NCBI GenBank assembly: GCA_902470915.1
Contig: CABRIB010000008.1
Coordinates: 1-33,375 of the forward strand
Length of the DNA stretch: 33,375 bases
Direction of reading: 5' to 3'
From: an uncultured Collinsella sp.
GTDB taxonomy: Bacteria; Actinomycetota; Coriobacteriia; Coriobacteriales; Coriobacteriaceae
Shown: piece after piece, positions 15,063 through 22,800 of the stretch
Position numbering within the stretch: the first letter of the stretch is position 1
Layout: the number at the start of each line of letters is the position of its first letter
Program-made: the position numbers and the translations under genes
The notes under the pieces: generated by a model
Told to the model about the DNA's origin: nothing
What the model saw: only the letters and a program-made list of their open reading frames with translations
The model's database searches: none

Positions 15063-15161
15063 AAACCCGCCAGAGCGAGCAAGGTGCCTTGAAGCGAAGC
15101 GGCATTGACCTTCTGGTCATGCCGCTGAAGCTGAAAGGCAGATTGCCGCTCTGGCGGGTTT
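15063..15161. repeat. Structured hairpin element, family A, copy 2
   Basis: The outer stem AAACCCGCCAGAGCG (15063-15077) pairs with 15147-15161. The bulged A (15078) and GCAA/TTGC pairing (15079-15082 with 15143-15146) are as in copy 1. The second stem is TGCCTT/AAGGCA (15085-15090 with 15135-15140), and a long inner hairpin spans 15098-15126. Relative to copy 1 every stem has changed sequence while staying paired, whereas AGCGAGCAAGGTG and CAGATTGCCGCT are conserved. It is followed by the same GCAGCGTCGA box and 12-bp hairpin. On the minus strand it ends GGCGGGTTTT. Confidence 0.7.
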
Positions 15162-15174
15162 GCAGCGTCGAGCC

Positions 15175-15202
15175 GTTACGCGGTTTGGTAAAACCGCGTA
15201 AC
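15175..15202 (-). terminator. Perfect 12-bp hairpin at the deglycase-3 stop codon
   Basis: This is identical to the hairpin at 6659-6686 (GTTACGCGGTTT, GGTA loop, complement). It overlaps the TAG stop of deglycase 3 by one base. It lacks a T-tract, so a role in mRNA 3'-end stability is as likely as termination. Confidence 0.5.
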
Positions 15203-16194
15203 TAATACTCAAGCTTCCACATGTAGCGGCGCGTCATGTAGTCCTTGTGGGTGACGGCAGAGAGTGCGCGCATGTACACGTTGTTGAGGATCGGGGCGAA
15301 GATCAGGTGGTTGAAGTACTCGCTCACGCTGTCCTTGATGTCGTTGAGGCCGAGCTCCTTGGCGTCGAGCTGATAGACGCGCTCGCCACCGTACTGGTTG
15401 ACGAAGCGGATGCCGCGCTCGTCGTTGCAGCGGCTGCGACCGACGCTGATGAGCTGGAACAGCGAGGTGCGCTTGTCTAGGATCTCGAAGGGGCCATGGA
15501 AGAAGTCGCAGGTGTTGATGGTGCAGGAGTCGATCTGCAGCATCTCCTGCACGTTGCAGATGCTAAAGACGTAGGCGGCACCAAAGAGCGGACCCTGAGC
15601 CATCACGTTGATGCAGGGCTTGTCGGCGTTCTGCTCGGCCCACTTGGCAGCGAGCGGACGGGTGTACTCGACGGCCTTGCGATAGATGGGGTCGACCAAG
15701 TCAAACGCGGCCATAGCGGTCTCGTACTCGGCATAGCCCTCGGTCTGCTGCGTGAGCTCCATGGCGATCATGGTCACGACGGCGGAGTTGGTGCGGCCCA
15801 TGCAGGACTCGTCGACGGCCAGGCTGTCGTACTGGATCTTGTAGTCGCAGACCTCGGTGAGACCGGACTCGTCAACATAGATGGCGATGGTGCTGGCGCC
15901 GTGGTCCTTGGCGACCTGGGCGGCGACGATGGTCTCCTTGGTGCCGCGCATGGACACGACGACGGCCAGGGTGTTCTCGTTGACGTAGGCCGGGGTGGCG
16001 TGCACGAACTCGTTGCTGGTGTAGCTGGAGCTCACGACCTGCGTGGCCTCGTGCTCCATAAAGTACTGGGCAGGATAGTTGCCGCCGTTGGATCCGCCAG
16101 CGCCAATCCACACGACGCGCTTGATGCCGCCCTTGTCTGCCTTGTCAGCCAAAACCTGGGAGACGACATCCTTAACCTGTTCCTGAGTAGTCAT
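15202..16194 (-). CDS. SIS-domain fructosamine-6-phosphate deglycase-like protein (paralogue 3)
   Basis: The 330 residues have two SIS domains and the family ending TRRYMWKLEY, close to paralogue 2. The phosphosugar loop is altered to SMRGTKETI (81-89), and the usual GEYFHGP reads CDFFHGP. The presumed catalytic pair, Glu217 (VQEMLQID) and His233, is kept at 16-residue spacing. The changes suggest a different substrate from paralogues 1 and 2, for example another fructosamine or glucosamine-type adduct. The gene is transcribed divergently from regulator 3, with repeat operators in between. GAAAGG lies ten bases before the ATG. Confidence 0.8.
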   Translation of the reverse strand: MTTQEQVKDVVSQVLADKADKGGIKRVVWIGAGGSNGGNYPAQYFMEHEATQVVSSSYTSNEFVHATPAYVNENTLAVVVSMRGTKETIVAAQVAKDHGASTIAIYVDESGLTEVCDYKIQYDSLAVDESCMGRTNSAVVTMIAMELTQQTEGYAEYETAMAAFDLVDPIYRKAVEYTRPLAAKWAEQNADKPCINVMAQGPLFGAAYVFSICNVQEMLQIDSCTINTCDFFHGPFEILDKRTSLFQLISVGRSRCNDERGIRFVNQYGGERVYQLDAKELGLNDIKDSVSEYFNHLIFAPILNNVYMRALSAVTHKDYMTRRYMWKLEY

Positions 16195-16232
16195 CGTGCA
16201 TCAGCCTTTCTTCTCGTTTGATGCTCTCGATG

Positions 16233-16252
16233 GCATACAAGTTACATACATG
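16233..16252. promoter_or_regulatory. Putative regulator-3 operator, deglycase-3 side
   Basis: This site contains ATACA units in tandem, 11 bp apart (ATACAAGTTACATACA). It matches the site at 16372-16391 at 16 of 20 positions. It lies 39-58 bp upstream of the deglycase-3 start. A minus-strand TAATAT (about 16280-16285) upstream of it could be the -10 box, placing the site just downstream of transcription start. Confidence 0.6.
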
Positions 16253-16371
16253 TTTTGGTTATGTCGACTAGTTGTATGCTATATTAGTCTTAGAAATTTT
16301 GCTGGTAAGGTTTTCGGCAATCCATTACCAGCGGTTTTGTTGTCATGTTGGATACATGCTTGGTTCGGTAA

Positions 16372-16391
16372 GCATACAGGTTAGATACAGG
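16372..16391. promoter_or_regulatory. Putative regulator-3 operator, regulator side
   Basis: ATACAGGTTAGATACA with the same 11-bp tandem spacing ends 8 bp before the regulator-3 ATG and overlaps its Shine-Dalgarno region (AGG at 16389-16391). Binding here would repress the regulator's own gene. An unrelated 8-bp inverted repeat, GCTGGTAA/TTACCAGC (16301-16308 with 16325-16332), lies midway between the two sites. Confidence 0.6.
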
Positions 16392-16399
16392 TTGATCGA

Positions 16400-17122
16400 A
16401 TGAGCACTTCGTCGAAAAAGAACTTGGCCCAATACGAACGCTTGGCGGGTACGCTGCGCGACCGCATCGCCGCCGGCACCTACGCTCGTGGAGACAAGCT
16501 GCCGTCCGAGATGGAGCTCATGGACGAATCGGGCCTGTCGCGCAGCACCGTGCGCCACGCGCTTAAGGTGCTCGTCGATGAGGGCCTGGTTCGCACCGAG
16601 CGCGGGCGCGGTGCCTTTGTGGCCGACACGCCGGCGCTTCACGAGAACAACCTGGTGTTTTCGAGCTACACGGCACAGGTCCAGGGCCAAGGCATGAAGC
16701 CCACCACGCGCACCGTGGACTCGGGCTTTGCCAAGGCCGCGGGCAATGTGGCCAAGTTCTTCGATGCCGCCGCGGGCAGCAAGCTCGTCAAACTTGTCCG
16801 CCTGCGCTACCTGGACGACGCGCCGCTGTGCCTGGAGACCACCTACCTGCCGCCAAGCTTCGAGACGCTCATCGATCGCGATATCAACGGTTCGCTCTAC
16901 GCCACGCTGCGACAGGAGTTCCATCGCGCACCGGCGCAGGGGCATAAGACCTTTGAGGTGTGCTATGCCTCGCAAAACGAGGCGTTTTTGCTCAACGTCG
17001 AGCGCGGGCAGGCGCTGATCCTAATCACCGACTACGTCTACGACACCGACGGCCGCCCGCTCCACGTCTCCAAGCGCATCCAACGAACCGACCGCGCCAA
17101 ATACACCGAGCCCATCGGCTAA
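16400..17122 (+). CDS. GntR/HutC-family repressor with UTRA domain (regulator 3)
   Basis: The 240-residue regulator has a winged helix (about 10-78: LAGTLRDRIAAGTYARGDKL, SRSTVRHALKVLVDEGLV, RGRGAFV) and a UTRA domain (about 88-235). It is more divergent from regulators 1 and 2 than they are from each other. It is divergent from deglycase 3 across a 205-bp space with two matching 20-bp sites, a classic local repressor arrangement. It is the only plus-strand gene between 2.3 kb and the right end. Its TAA lies at the edge of a 35-nt palindrome that also holds the stop of the converging GNAT gene. Confidence 0.88.
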   Translation: MSTSSKKNLAQYERLAGTLRDRIAAGTYARGDKLPSEMELMDESGLSRSTVRHALKVLVDEGLVRTERGRGAFVADTPALHENNLVFSSYTAQVQGQGMKPTTRTVDSGFAKAAGNVAKFFDAAAGSKLVKLVRLRYLDDAPLCLETTYLPPSFETLIDRDINGSLYATLRQEFHRAPAQGHKTFEVCYASQNEAFLLNVERGQALILITDYVYDTDGRPLHVSKRIQRTDRAKYTEPIG

Positions 17123-17156
17123 CCTGCCAAAATAAACCTGTCCCTAAATGGTAGGT
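17122..17156. repeat. 35-nt palindromic repeat, copy 3, between converging stop codons
   Basis: Its ends are ACCTGCCA...TGGTAGGT. It begins on the last base of the regulator-3 stop codon and contains the stop and last codons of the GNAT gene. Its position suggests use as a bidirectional 3' end. Confidence 0.75.
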
Positions 17157-17743
17157 TTGGGGAGGTCGGGGAACCAGGTTGGTTTGGGTTGGTTGGGGAC
17201 GCGTTCGGCCAGGACCAGCTCCATCCAGCACATGTCGTACCAGCGGCCGAACTTTTGGGCGCAGCGATCGAAGGCGCCCACCAGGCGATACCCCATATGG
17301 GCATGGAAGTCCTGGCTGTTGTGCGTCAGGTACTCGTCGTCCTTGTCGTGCGGCACGGCGATGAGCGCGCACATGTTGGTAATGCCCATCGCGATCAGGC
17401 ATTGCTTGAGCGCGTCGTGCAGCTTGCGGCCCAGCCCGCCATGGCGCACATCGCGCGACAGGTAGATCGACGTCTCGACCGACCAGTCGTAGGCCTCGCG
17501 GCTATTGAGCGGGCTCACATAGGCATAGCCCACCGGGCGGCCATCGAGCTCCATCACCAAGTACGGATAGCGCTCAAGCGTCTTGGCGATGCGCCCGGCA
17601 AACTCCTCAACGCTCGGTACCTTGTATTCGCAGGTAATCGCCGTCTCGAGCACATAGGGCTCGTAAATGGCAAGCAGGGCTGGCGCGTCGTCGGGCGTCG
17701 CCAGACGAATCGTCGGCTCGGACATCTCGGATTTCTCGGGCAT
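17144..17743 (-). CDS. GNAT-family N-acetyltransferase, phosphinothricin/methionine sulfoximine acetyltransferase-like
   Basis: GNAT enzymes move an acetyl group from acetyl-CoA to an amine. The 199 residues show the N-terminal motif IRLATPDDAPALLAIYEPYV, the strand GRPVGYAYVSPLNSREAYDWSVETSIYL, the acetyl-CoA loop RHGGLGRKLHDAL (Q/RxxGxG/A type) and a C-terminal FHAHMGYRLVGAFDRCAQKF segment. This order and the YDWSVE-S pattern match the PAT/MddA branch acting on glutamate analogues or methionine derivatives. The start at 17743 has GGGAGGGG four to five bases upstream. The last few codons are formed by the 35-nt repeat. Confidence 0.85.
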   Translation of the reverse strand: MPEKSEMSEPTIRLATPDDAPALLAIYEPYVLETAITCEYKVPSVEEFAGRIAKTLERYPYLVMELDGRPVGYAYVSPLNSREAYDWSVETSIYLSRDVRHGGLGRKLHDALKQCLIAMGITNMCALIAVPHDKDDEYLTHNSQDFHAHMGYRLVGAFDRCAQKFGRWYDMCWMELVLAERVPNQPKPTWFPDLPKPTI

Positions 17744-17762
17744 ACAGCCCCTCCCCCGTCAA

Positions 17763-17804
17763 AAGCAAAGGCCGCCCCACGCCAAACCCAGGCGCAGGGC
17801 GGCC
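17763..17804 (-). terminator. Intrinsic terminator of the threonine aldolase gene
   Basis: GGCCGCCC (17770-17777) pairs with GGGCGGCC (17797-17804), with inner CGCC/GGCG pairing. On the minus strand it is followed by TTTGCTTTTG. It lies about 20 bp after the ltaE stop and just upstream of the GNAT start. Confidence 0.8.
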
Positions 17805-17822
17805 CCTCGTCATCACATCAAC

Positions 17823-18848
17823 CTACAGGACAGCCGCCAGCGCGTCGATGTCCTCCTGCGTCGTGGCCCAGCTGGTGCAAAAGCGCACGACGGTATGGTT
17901 CTCGTCGTACTTCTCCCAGTACTCAATCGCCGCATGCTCGCGAATACGGGCCATGTCCTCGTTGGGCAGAATCACAAACTGCTGGTTCGTGGGCGTCTCC
18001 AAGAAGAACTGATAGCCGCGCTCGTGCAGCACGCGGCGCAGCGCCTGCGCGGTCTCAATCGCCTGGCGGCCAATCTCAAAGTACAGGCCATCGGTAAAGA
18101 GCGCCTCAAACTGCACGCCCGTCAGGCGGCCCTTGGCCAGCAGCGCGCCGTGCTGCTTAATGCGCGGAATGGGATGCGCCGGGGCATGCATGCCGCAGAA
18201 CACCACGGCCTCGCCGCACAGGGCGCCGCACTTGGTGCCGCCGATGTAGAAGACGTCGCACAGCTGTGCCAGCTCGGGCAGGGTAATGTCGCACTCGTCG
18301 GCTGCCAGCGCGTAGGCCAGGCGGGCGCCGTCCACAAACAGCGGAATCTCGCGCTTCTGGCACACCGCGTGAATCGCCGCGAGCTCGGCCTTGGTGTACA
18401 GCGTGCCGTACTCGGTCGACAGGCTCACGTACACGGCGCCCGGGAACACCATGTGCTCACAGCTCTCGTTTTCGTAGAACACCTGGATATAGTTCTCGAG
18501 GTCCTCGGCGTGCATCTTGCCCTCGTAGCCGGGGATGGTGAGCACCTTGTGGCCGCCGAACTCGATGGCGCCCGCCTCGTGGCAGGCGACGTGACCGGTC
18601 TCGGCGGCAACAACGCCCTCGTACGGAGCGAGCAGCATATCGATTACCGTCGCGTTGGTCTGCGTGCCGCCCACCAGCAAGAACACATCGGCATCGGGCG
18701 CTTGACAAGCCTCACGGATGAGCTGCTTGGCACGCTCGGTGTGCGCGTCGGTACCGTAGCCGGGCTGCGGCTCCATATTGGTGTCGACGAGCGCCTGCAG
18801 CACCGCCGGGTGCGCACCGTGGGAATAATCGTTGTTGAACGCGAGCAT
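17823..18848 (-). CDS. ltaE: Low-specificity L-threonine aldolase
   Basis: This PLP enzyme splits threonine or allo-threonine into glycine and acetaldehyde in the cytoplasm. The 341 residues (normal length) begin MLAFNNDYSHGAHPAVL. They include the cofactor-contacting GGTQTN, the Asp173 that holds the pyridine nitrogen in PLFVDGARLAYA, and the Schiff-base Lys206 in FYIGGTKCGAL. AGAGGA precedes the ATG by five bases. It lies 46 bp after the PAP2 gene on the same strand, so co-transcription is possible, and ends in its own terminator. Confidence 0.92.
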   Translation of the reverse strand: MLAFNNDYSHGAHPAVLQALVDTNMEPQPGYGTDAHTERAKQLIREACQAPDADVFLLVGGTQTNATVIDMLLAPYEGVVAAETGHVACHEAGAIEFGGHKVLTIPGYEGKMHAEDLENYIQVFYENESCEHMVFPGAVYVSLSTEYGTLYTKAELAAIHAVCQKREIPLFVDGARLAYALAADECDITLPELAQLCDVFYIGGTKCGALCGEAVVFCGMHAPAHPIPRIKQHGALLAKGRLTGVQFEALFTDGLYFEIGRQAIETAQALRRVLHERGYQFFLETPTNQQFVILPNEDMARIREHAAIEYWEKYDENHTVVRFCTSWATTQEDIDALAAVL

Positions 18849-18894
18849 GGCAATCCTCTCTTACCGGGTATCGGCCAGATGATTCAGGTGGCGC

Positions 18895-19758
18895 TTATTG
18901 TACGCCGTGCGGATAGGCAATGTGCGCGGCAAGGCACTCGAGCGCCAGCACCAGGGCAAAGCCGCAGCTCACGTCACTCAAAAAATGCGCGCCGATCACG
19001 ATACGGCCAAAGGCGACGAGCGCCGCGACGGCCGCCGCGACCCAAAAGACCACGCGACGACGCGACGGCTTTTCCGTAAAGGCCGCCGCGGGAAGGCCGG
19101 CGAGCATAAGGCCGATCGCCGCATGTGCCGTGTGTCCGCTCGCAAACGACTTAAAGCCGTCCTTGATCACGCCGGCGGCAATATAGCTCCACTTGTCGGG
19201 GTTGCCGATCACCCACCACGGCTGAAAATTGAGCCCCGGCGTGACCTCGATCACACGCATACGCGGGCGCGACCATAACGGTTTAACGATGACGTTGAGG
19301 ATGATGGCCTGGGCAACCCAAACGGCGAGCACCATCAGTGCCCAGCGCGTGAGCTCGCCGGGCGAGGTTTTGCGCGTAAGGCGATAGACGATGAGGTTGG
19401 CGGCGATAACCAGCACAAATGTCAGTACCAACTGGACCGCAACGAGCTTGCCGCCAACCCGCAGGGACGAAATGATCTCGTAGCCGAGCAGCCCCACGTT
19501 GATGAGGACGCCCAGCGCTGCGAGCCACTTGCTCGCCTTGGAATCGGGGCGCGCCGCGCGCACGAGCATAATGCCCGCGACGCTCGCCGTCAGCTCAAAC
19601 GGCAGCTCGCCGGCCGCCTCGACAAAACGGCCGAACAGGCTCGACGAGTTGAACAGCGCACTCGAGATTTGGTAATCGAAAAACGTGCCGATGAGCAGGC
19701 AGAGAGCTAGGACAACCGCGACGATAGCGGCATCTTTCTTATAGATGTACCCGAACAT
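18895..19758 (-). CDS. PAP2-family membrane phosphatase
   Basis: PAP2 enzymes dephosphorylate lipid phosphates such as undecaprenyl pyrophosphate or phosphatidylglycerol phosphate at the membrane. The 287 residues have about seven hydrophobic segments. The acid-phosphatase triad is complete: Lys159 with Arg164-Pro165 (KPLWSRPRMR), SFASGHT with His209, and GRIVIGAHFLSD with Arg252, His258 and Asp262. The start is MFGYIYKK, with AAAGGA four bases upstream. The longer frame would begin in a region with no ribosome-binding site. The physiological substrate is not evident. Confidence 0.87.
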   Translation of the reverse strand: MFGYIYKKDAAIVAVVLALCLLIGTFFDYQISSALFNSSSLFGRFVEAAGELPFELTASVAGIMLVRAARPDSKASKWLAALGVLINVGLLGYEIISSLRVGGKLVAVQLVLTFVLVIAANLIVYRLTRKTSPGELTRWALMVLAVWVAQAIILNVIVKPLWSRPRMRVIEVTPGLNFQPWWVIGNPDKWSYIAAGVIKDGFKSFASGHTAHAAIGLMLAGLPAAAFTEKPSRRRVVFWVAAAVAALVAFGRIVIGAHFLSDVSCGFALVLALECLAAHIAYPHGVQ

Positions 19759-19830
19759 GGCTTCCTTTCGGTCGGGCGAGGGGTCGACCCGCAACGTGGT
19801 GGGACATTGTCCCGCCACGCCCCTTACTTG

Positions 19831-22800
19831 TTAGTCGTCATCACTGGCACCCAGCTGCTGCAGCAGCATGAGCGCGGCTGCCACCGGGCCGGTTCCGTCG
19901 TTGGCATCGAGACCGCGGCCCAGGCCGCTACCCGCGCCGGCACCCGCCTTGTAGGGCACCGACAGCTTGCGACTCTTGGGAAAGTTCACCGCACCGTACC
20001 GGGTCTTGAGCTCGAAGGCCACCTTCTTGGGCACGTCGACGCCCAGGAAGGTGATGCGCCCGCCGCTGAGCGTGACGCTCTCGAGCCCCAGACGCTCGCC
20101 GCGAATGCGAATACGCGCGCGGTTAAACAGGTTGAGTCCCGCCAACGGCAGCTCGCCATGCGCGGCCTCGGTCTCTTCCTGCACCTCGTCGATACTCTCC
20201 AGGTCCTCGGCCGCCGCGAGCTTACGGTACACGAGCACGCGCTGGTCCACCGCCGGCAGGTACTCCTCGGACAAGAAGTAGTCGGCCGGCAGGTTGATGC
20301 CCACGCTCGCCGCCTCCACGTCGGCATCGTCATCGCCGCGCGCCTCGGCCACGGCCTGTCCCAGCATCTGCGTAAACAGGTCAAAGCCCACGCTCGACAG
20401 GTTACCGTGCTGCTCGGCACCCATAAGCGAGCCGGCGCCGCGGATTTCCAGGTCGCGCATGGCGATACGCATGCCGCTGCCCAGGTCCTGGAACTCGGAA
20501 AGCGCGGTCAGGCGCGCCGTGGCCTCCTCGGTAAGCGGCAGCTCGCCGGGGAACATAAAGTACGCGTATGCCTGCGTGGCCGAGCGGCCCACGCGGCCCT
20601 TGAGCTGGTAGAGCTGCGCCAGACCCAGGCGCTGCGAGTCCTCGATGATGAGCGTGTTGGCCGTCGCGTTGTCGATCCCGCTCTCCACGATGGTCGTGGC
20701 GATGAGCACGTCGATCTTTTTGGTCGCGAACTCGATCATCACGTCCTCGACCTCGCGCGGGCTCATCTTGCCGTGCGCCACGCCCACGCGCGCCTCGGGC
20801 GCGGCCTCGTGCACGCGCGCCACGGCGTCGTCGATGGTCTTGACGCGGTTGGACACGTAGTACACCTGGCCGCCGCGGCCCACCTCCAGGCGAATCGCCG
20901 CGCTCACCACGTCGGGGTCATACTCCCCCACGTGCACGATCACGGGACGGCGCCCGGTCGGCGGCGTCGTGATCAGGCTCATATCGCGCACGCCGCTCGT
21001 GGCCATCTGCATGGTTCGCGGGATGGGCGTTGCCGAAAGCGCGAGCACGTCGATCTGCTCGCGCAGGTTCTTGAGCTGCTCCTTGTGCTGCACGCCAAAG
21101 CGCTGCTCCTCGTCGATGATCACCAGGCCCAGGTTCTTGGGGTTCACATCGGCCGAAAGCAGACGGTGCGTACCGATGAGCACGTCGATCCCGCCCTCGG
21201 CAAACGCCTTGAGCGCACGCTTTTGCTGTGCCGGCGTACGGAAGCGACTGAGCACCTCAACCTCGAGGCCAAACGGGGCAAAGCGTTCAAAGAAGGTCTC
21301 GTAGTGCTGCTGGGCCAGAATGGTCGTGGGGCAGAGCACCATGACCTGGCGGCCGGAATCCACGCACTTAAACGCCGCGCGCAGGGCGACCTCGGTCTTG
21401 CCGAAGCCCACGTCGCCGCACAGCAGGCGGTCCATGGGCTTGGGCGCCTCCATGTCGGCCTTAATGTCGGCGATGGCCTCCAGCTGGTCGCGCGTCTCGT
21501 CGTAGGGGAAGCTCTCCTCCATCTCGATCTGCTCGGGCGTGTCGGGCGGGCAGGCGATGCCGGCGATCGACGAACGACGCGTATATAGGTCGACCAGGTC
21601 AAACGCCAGCTTTTTGGCATTCTTGCGTGCCTTGTTGGTGGCACGCGTCCAGTCGGCGGTGTTGAGCCTGGTCAGGCGCGGCTTGTCGCCGTCGGGACCG
21701 ACGTAGCGCGTGATGCGGTCGACCTGCTCGAGCGGCACGTAGAGTTTGTCGCCGTCGGCGTATTCCAGCAAAAAGTAGTCGCGTTCCTTGCCGCCCACTT
21801 CCTGACGCGCGATCTCGCTAAAGAGCGCGATGCCGTGGGTAGCGTGCACCACGTAGTCGCCCGGCTTAAACGGGAAGGTGATCTGCGTAATGTCCACCTT
21901 GCGGCGGCTGCGCGCGCGGTTGGCGTCCATGCGCGCGTTGAGGTCGGCGATTGAGAACACGGCCAGGTTGGCATCGGGCACCACCACGCCCTGCGGCAGG
22001 GCGGCATCCACAAAGGTCACGCGTCCGCGCGAGATGGTGGGCACGGCGGCACCGGCGGCAGCCTGGGCCGCGCCCGCCTCGAGCGAGCGGGCGTTGAGCG
22101 CGTCGGCCTTACGCTCGTGAATGGAAGCATGGGCCTCCTGGCGTGCGGCACGGTCGGCAGAATCCGCCGTTGCCACGCGTACGCGCTCGCCAATAACGCC
22201 GGCGTTTTCGGGCGCGGCCGTCAACGACTCCTCAAAGGTAATGCCCTCGTCGCCAAAGGTGAGCTCCATCGACTCGCGCGCACCGCGGTCAGGGATGGCA
22301 AATACGCAGGCATAGCGCTTGCCCACGACTTCCTGAATGCGCGTCATAAAGCGATTGTCCGAGCCCGCAATGGCCGGCTGCTCAATCTTGAGCTCTGCCG
22401 TCACCGCACCGCCGGCACGAATCAGGCTCACGTAGTTCAGGCGCTGCTGAGCACCAAAATCGAGCTGCTGGGCACGTACATACAGGCCATCCAGTCGGTC
22501 AATCCCCGCCTCGCCGGCACGCGCCTCGATATCCTCGTAGGCACGCAGGCAATCGTCGAACAGCGAGCGCGGCTCGGACAGCACCACGAGCGCCTTGCCG
22601 CTCACGTGCGCCAGCGGGCTCACGGTCTGGCCGTACATCACCGGCAAAAAGCGATCGAGCTCGGGCGTGACGATGCGCGCATCCACCATCTCGAGCAGCG
22701 CCGCCAGTTTGCTGTCGTCCTGGCTGGCACGATAGAGCGCCACATGCATGTTGTGGACGGCGTCGTCGGTGAGTGCGAGCTCGCGACAGGGGAAGATCTC

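Noticed and set aside
19807..21588. 593-codon plus-strand frame opposite mfd
   Set aside because: It is the shadow of mfd; the His/Leu/Gly-rich composition and lack of motifs are typical of antisense frames.
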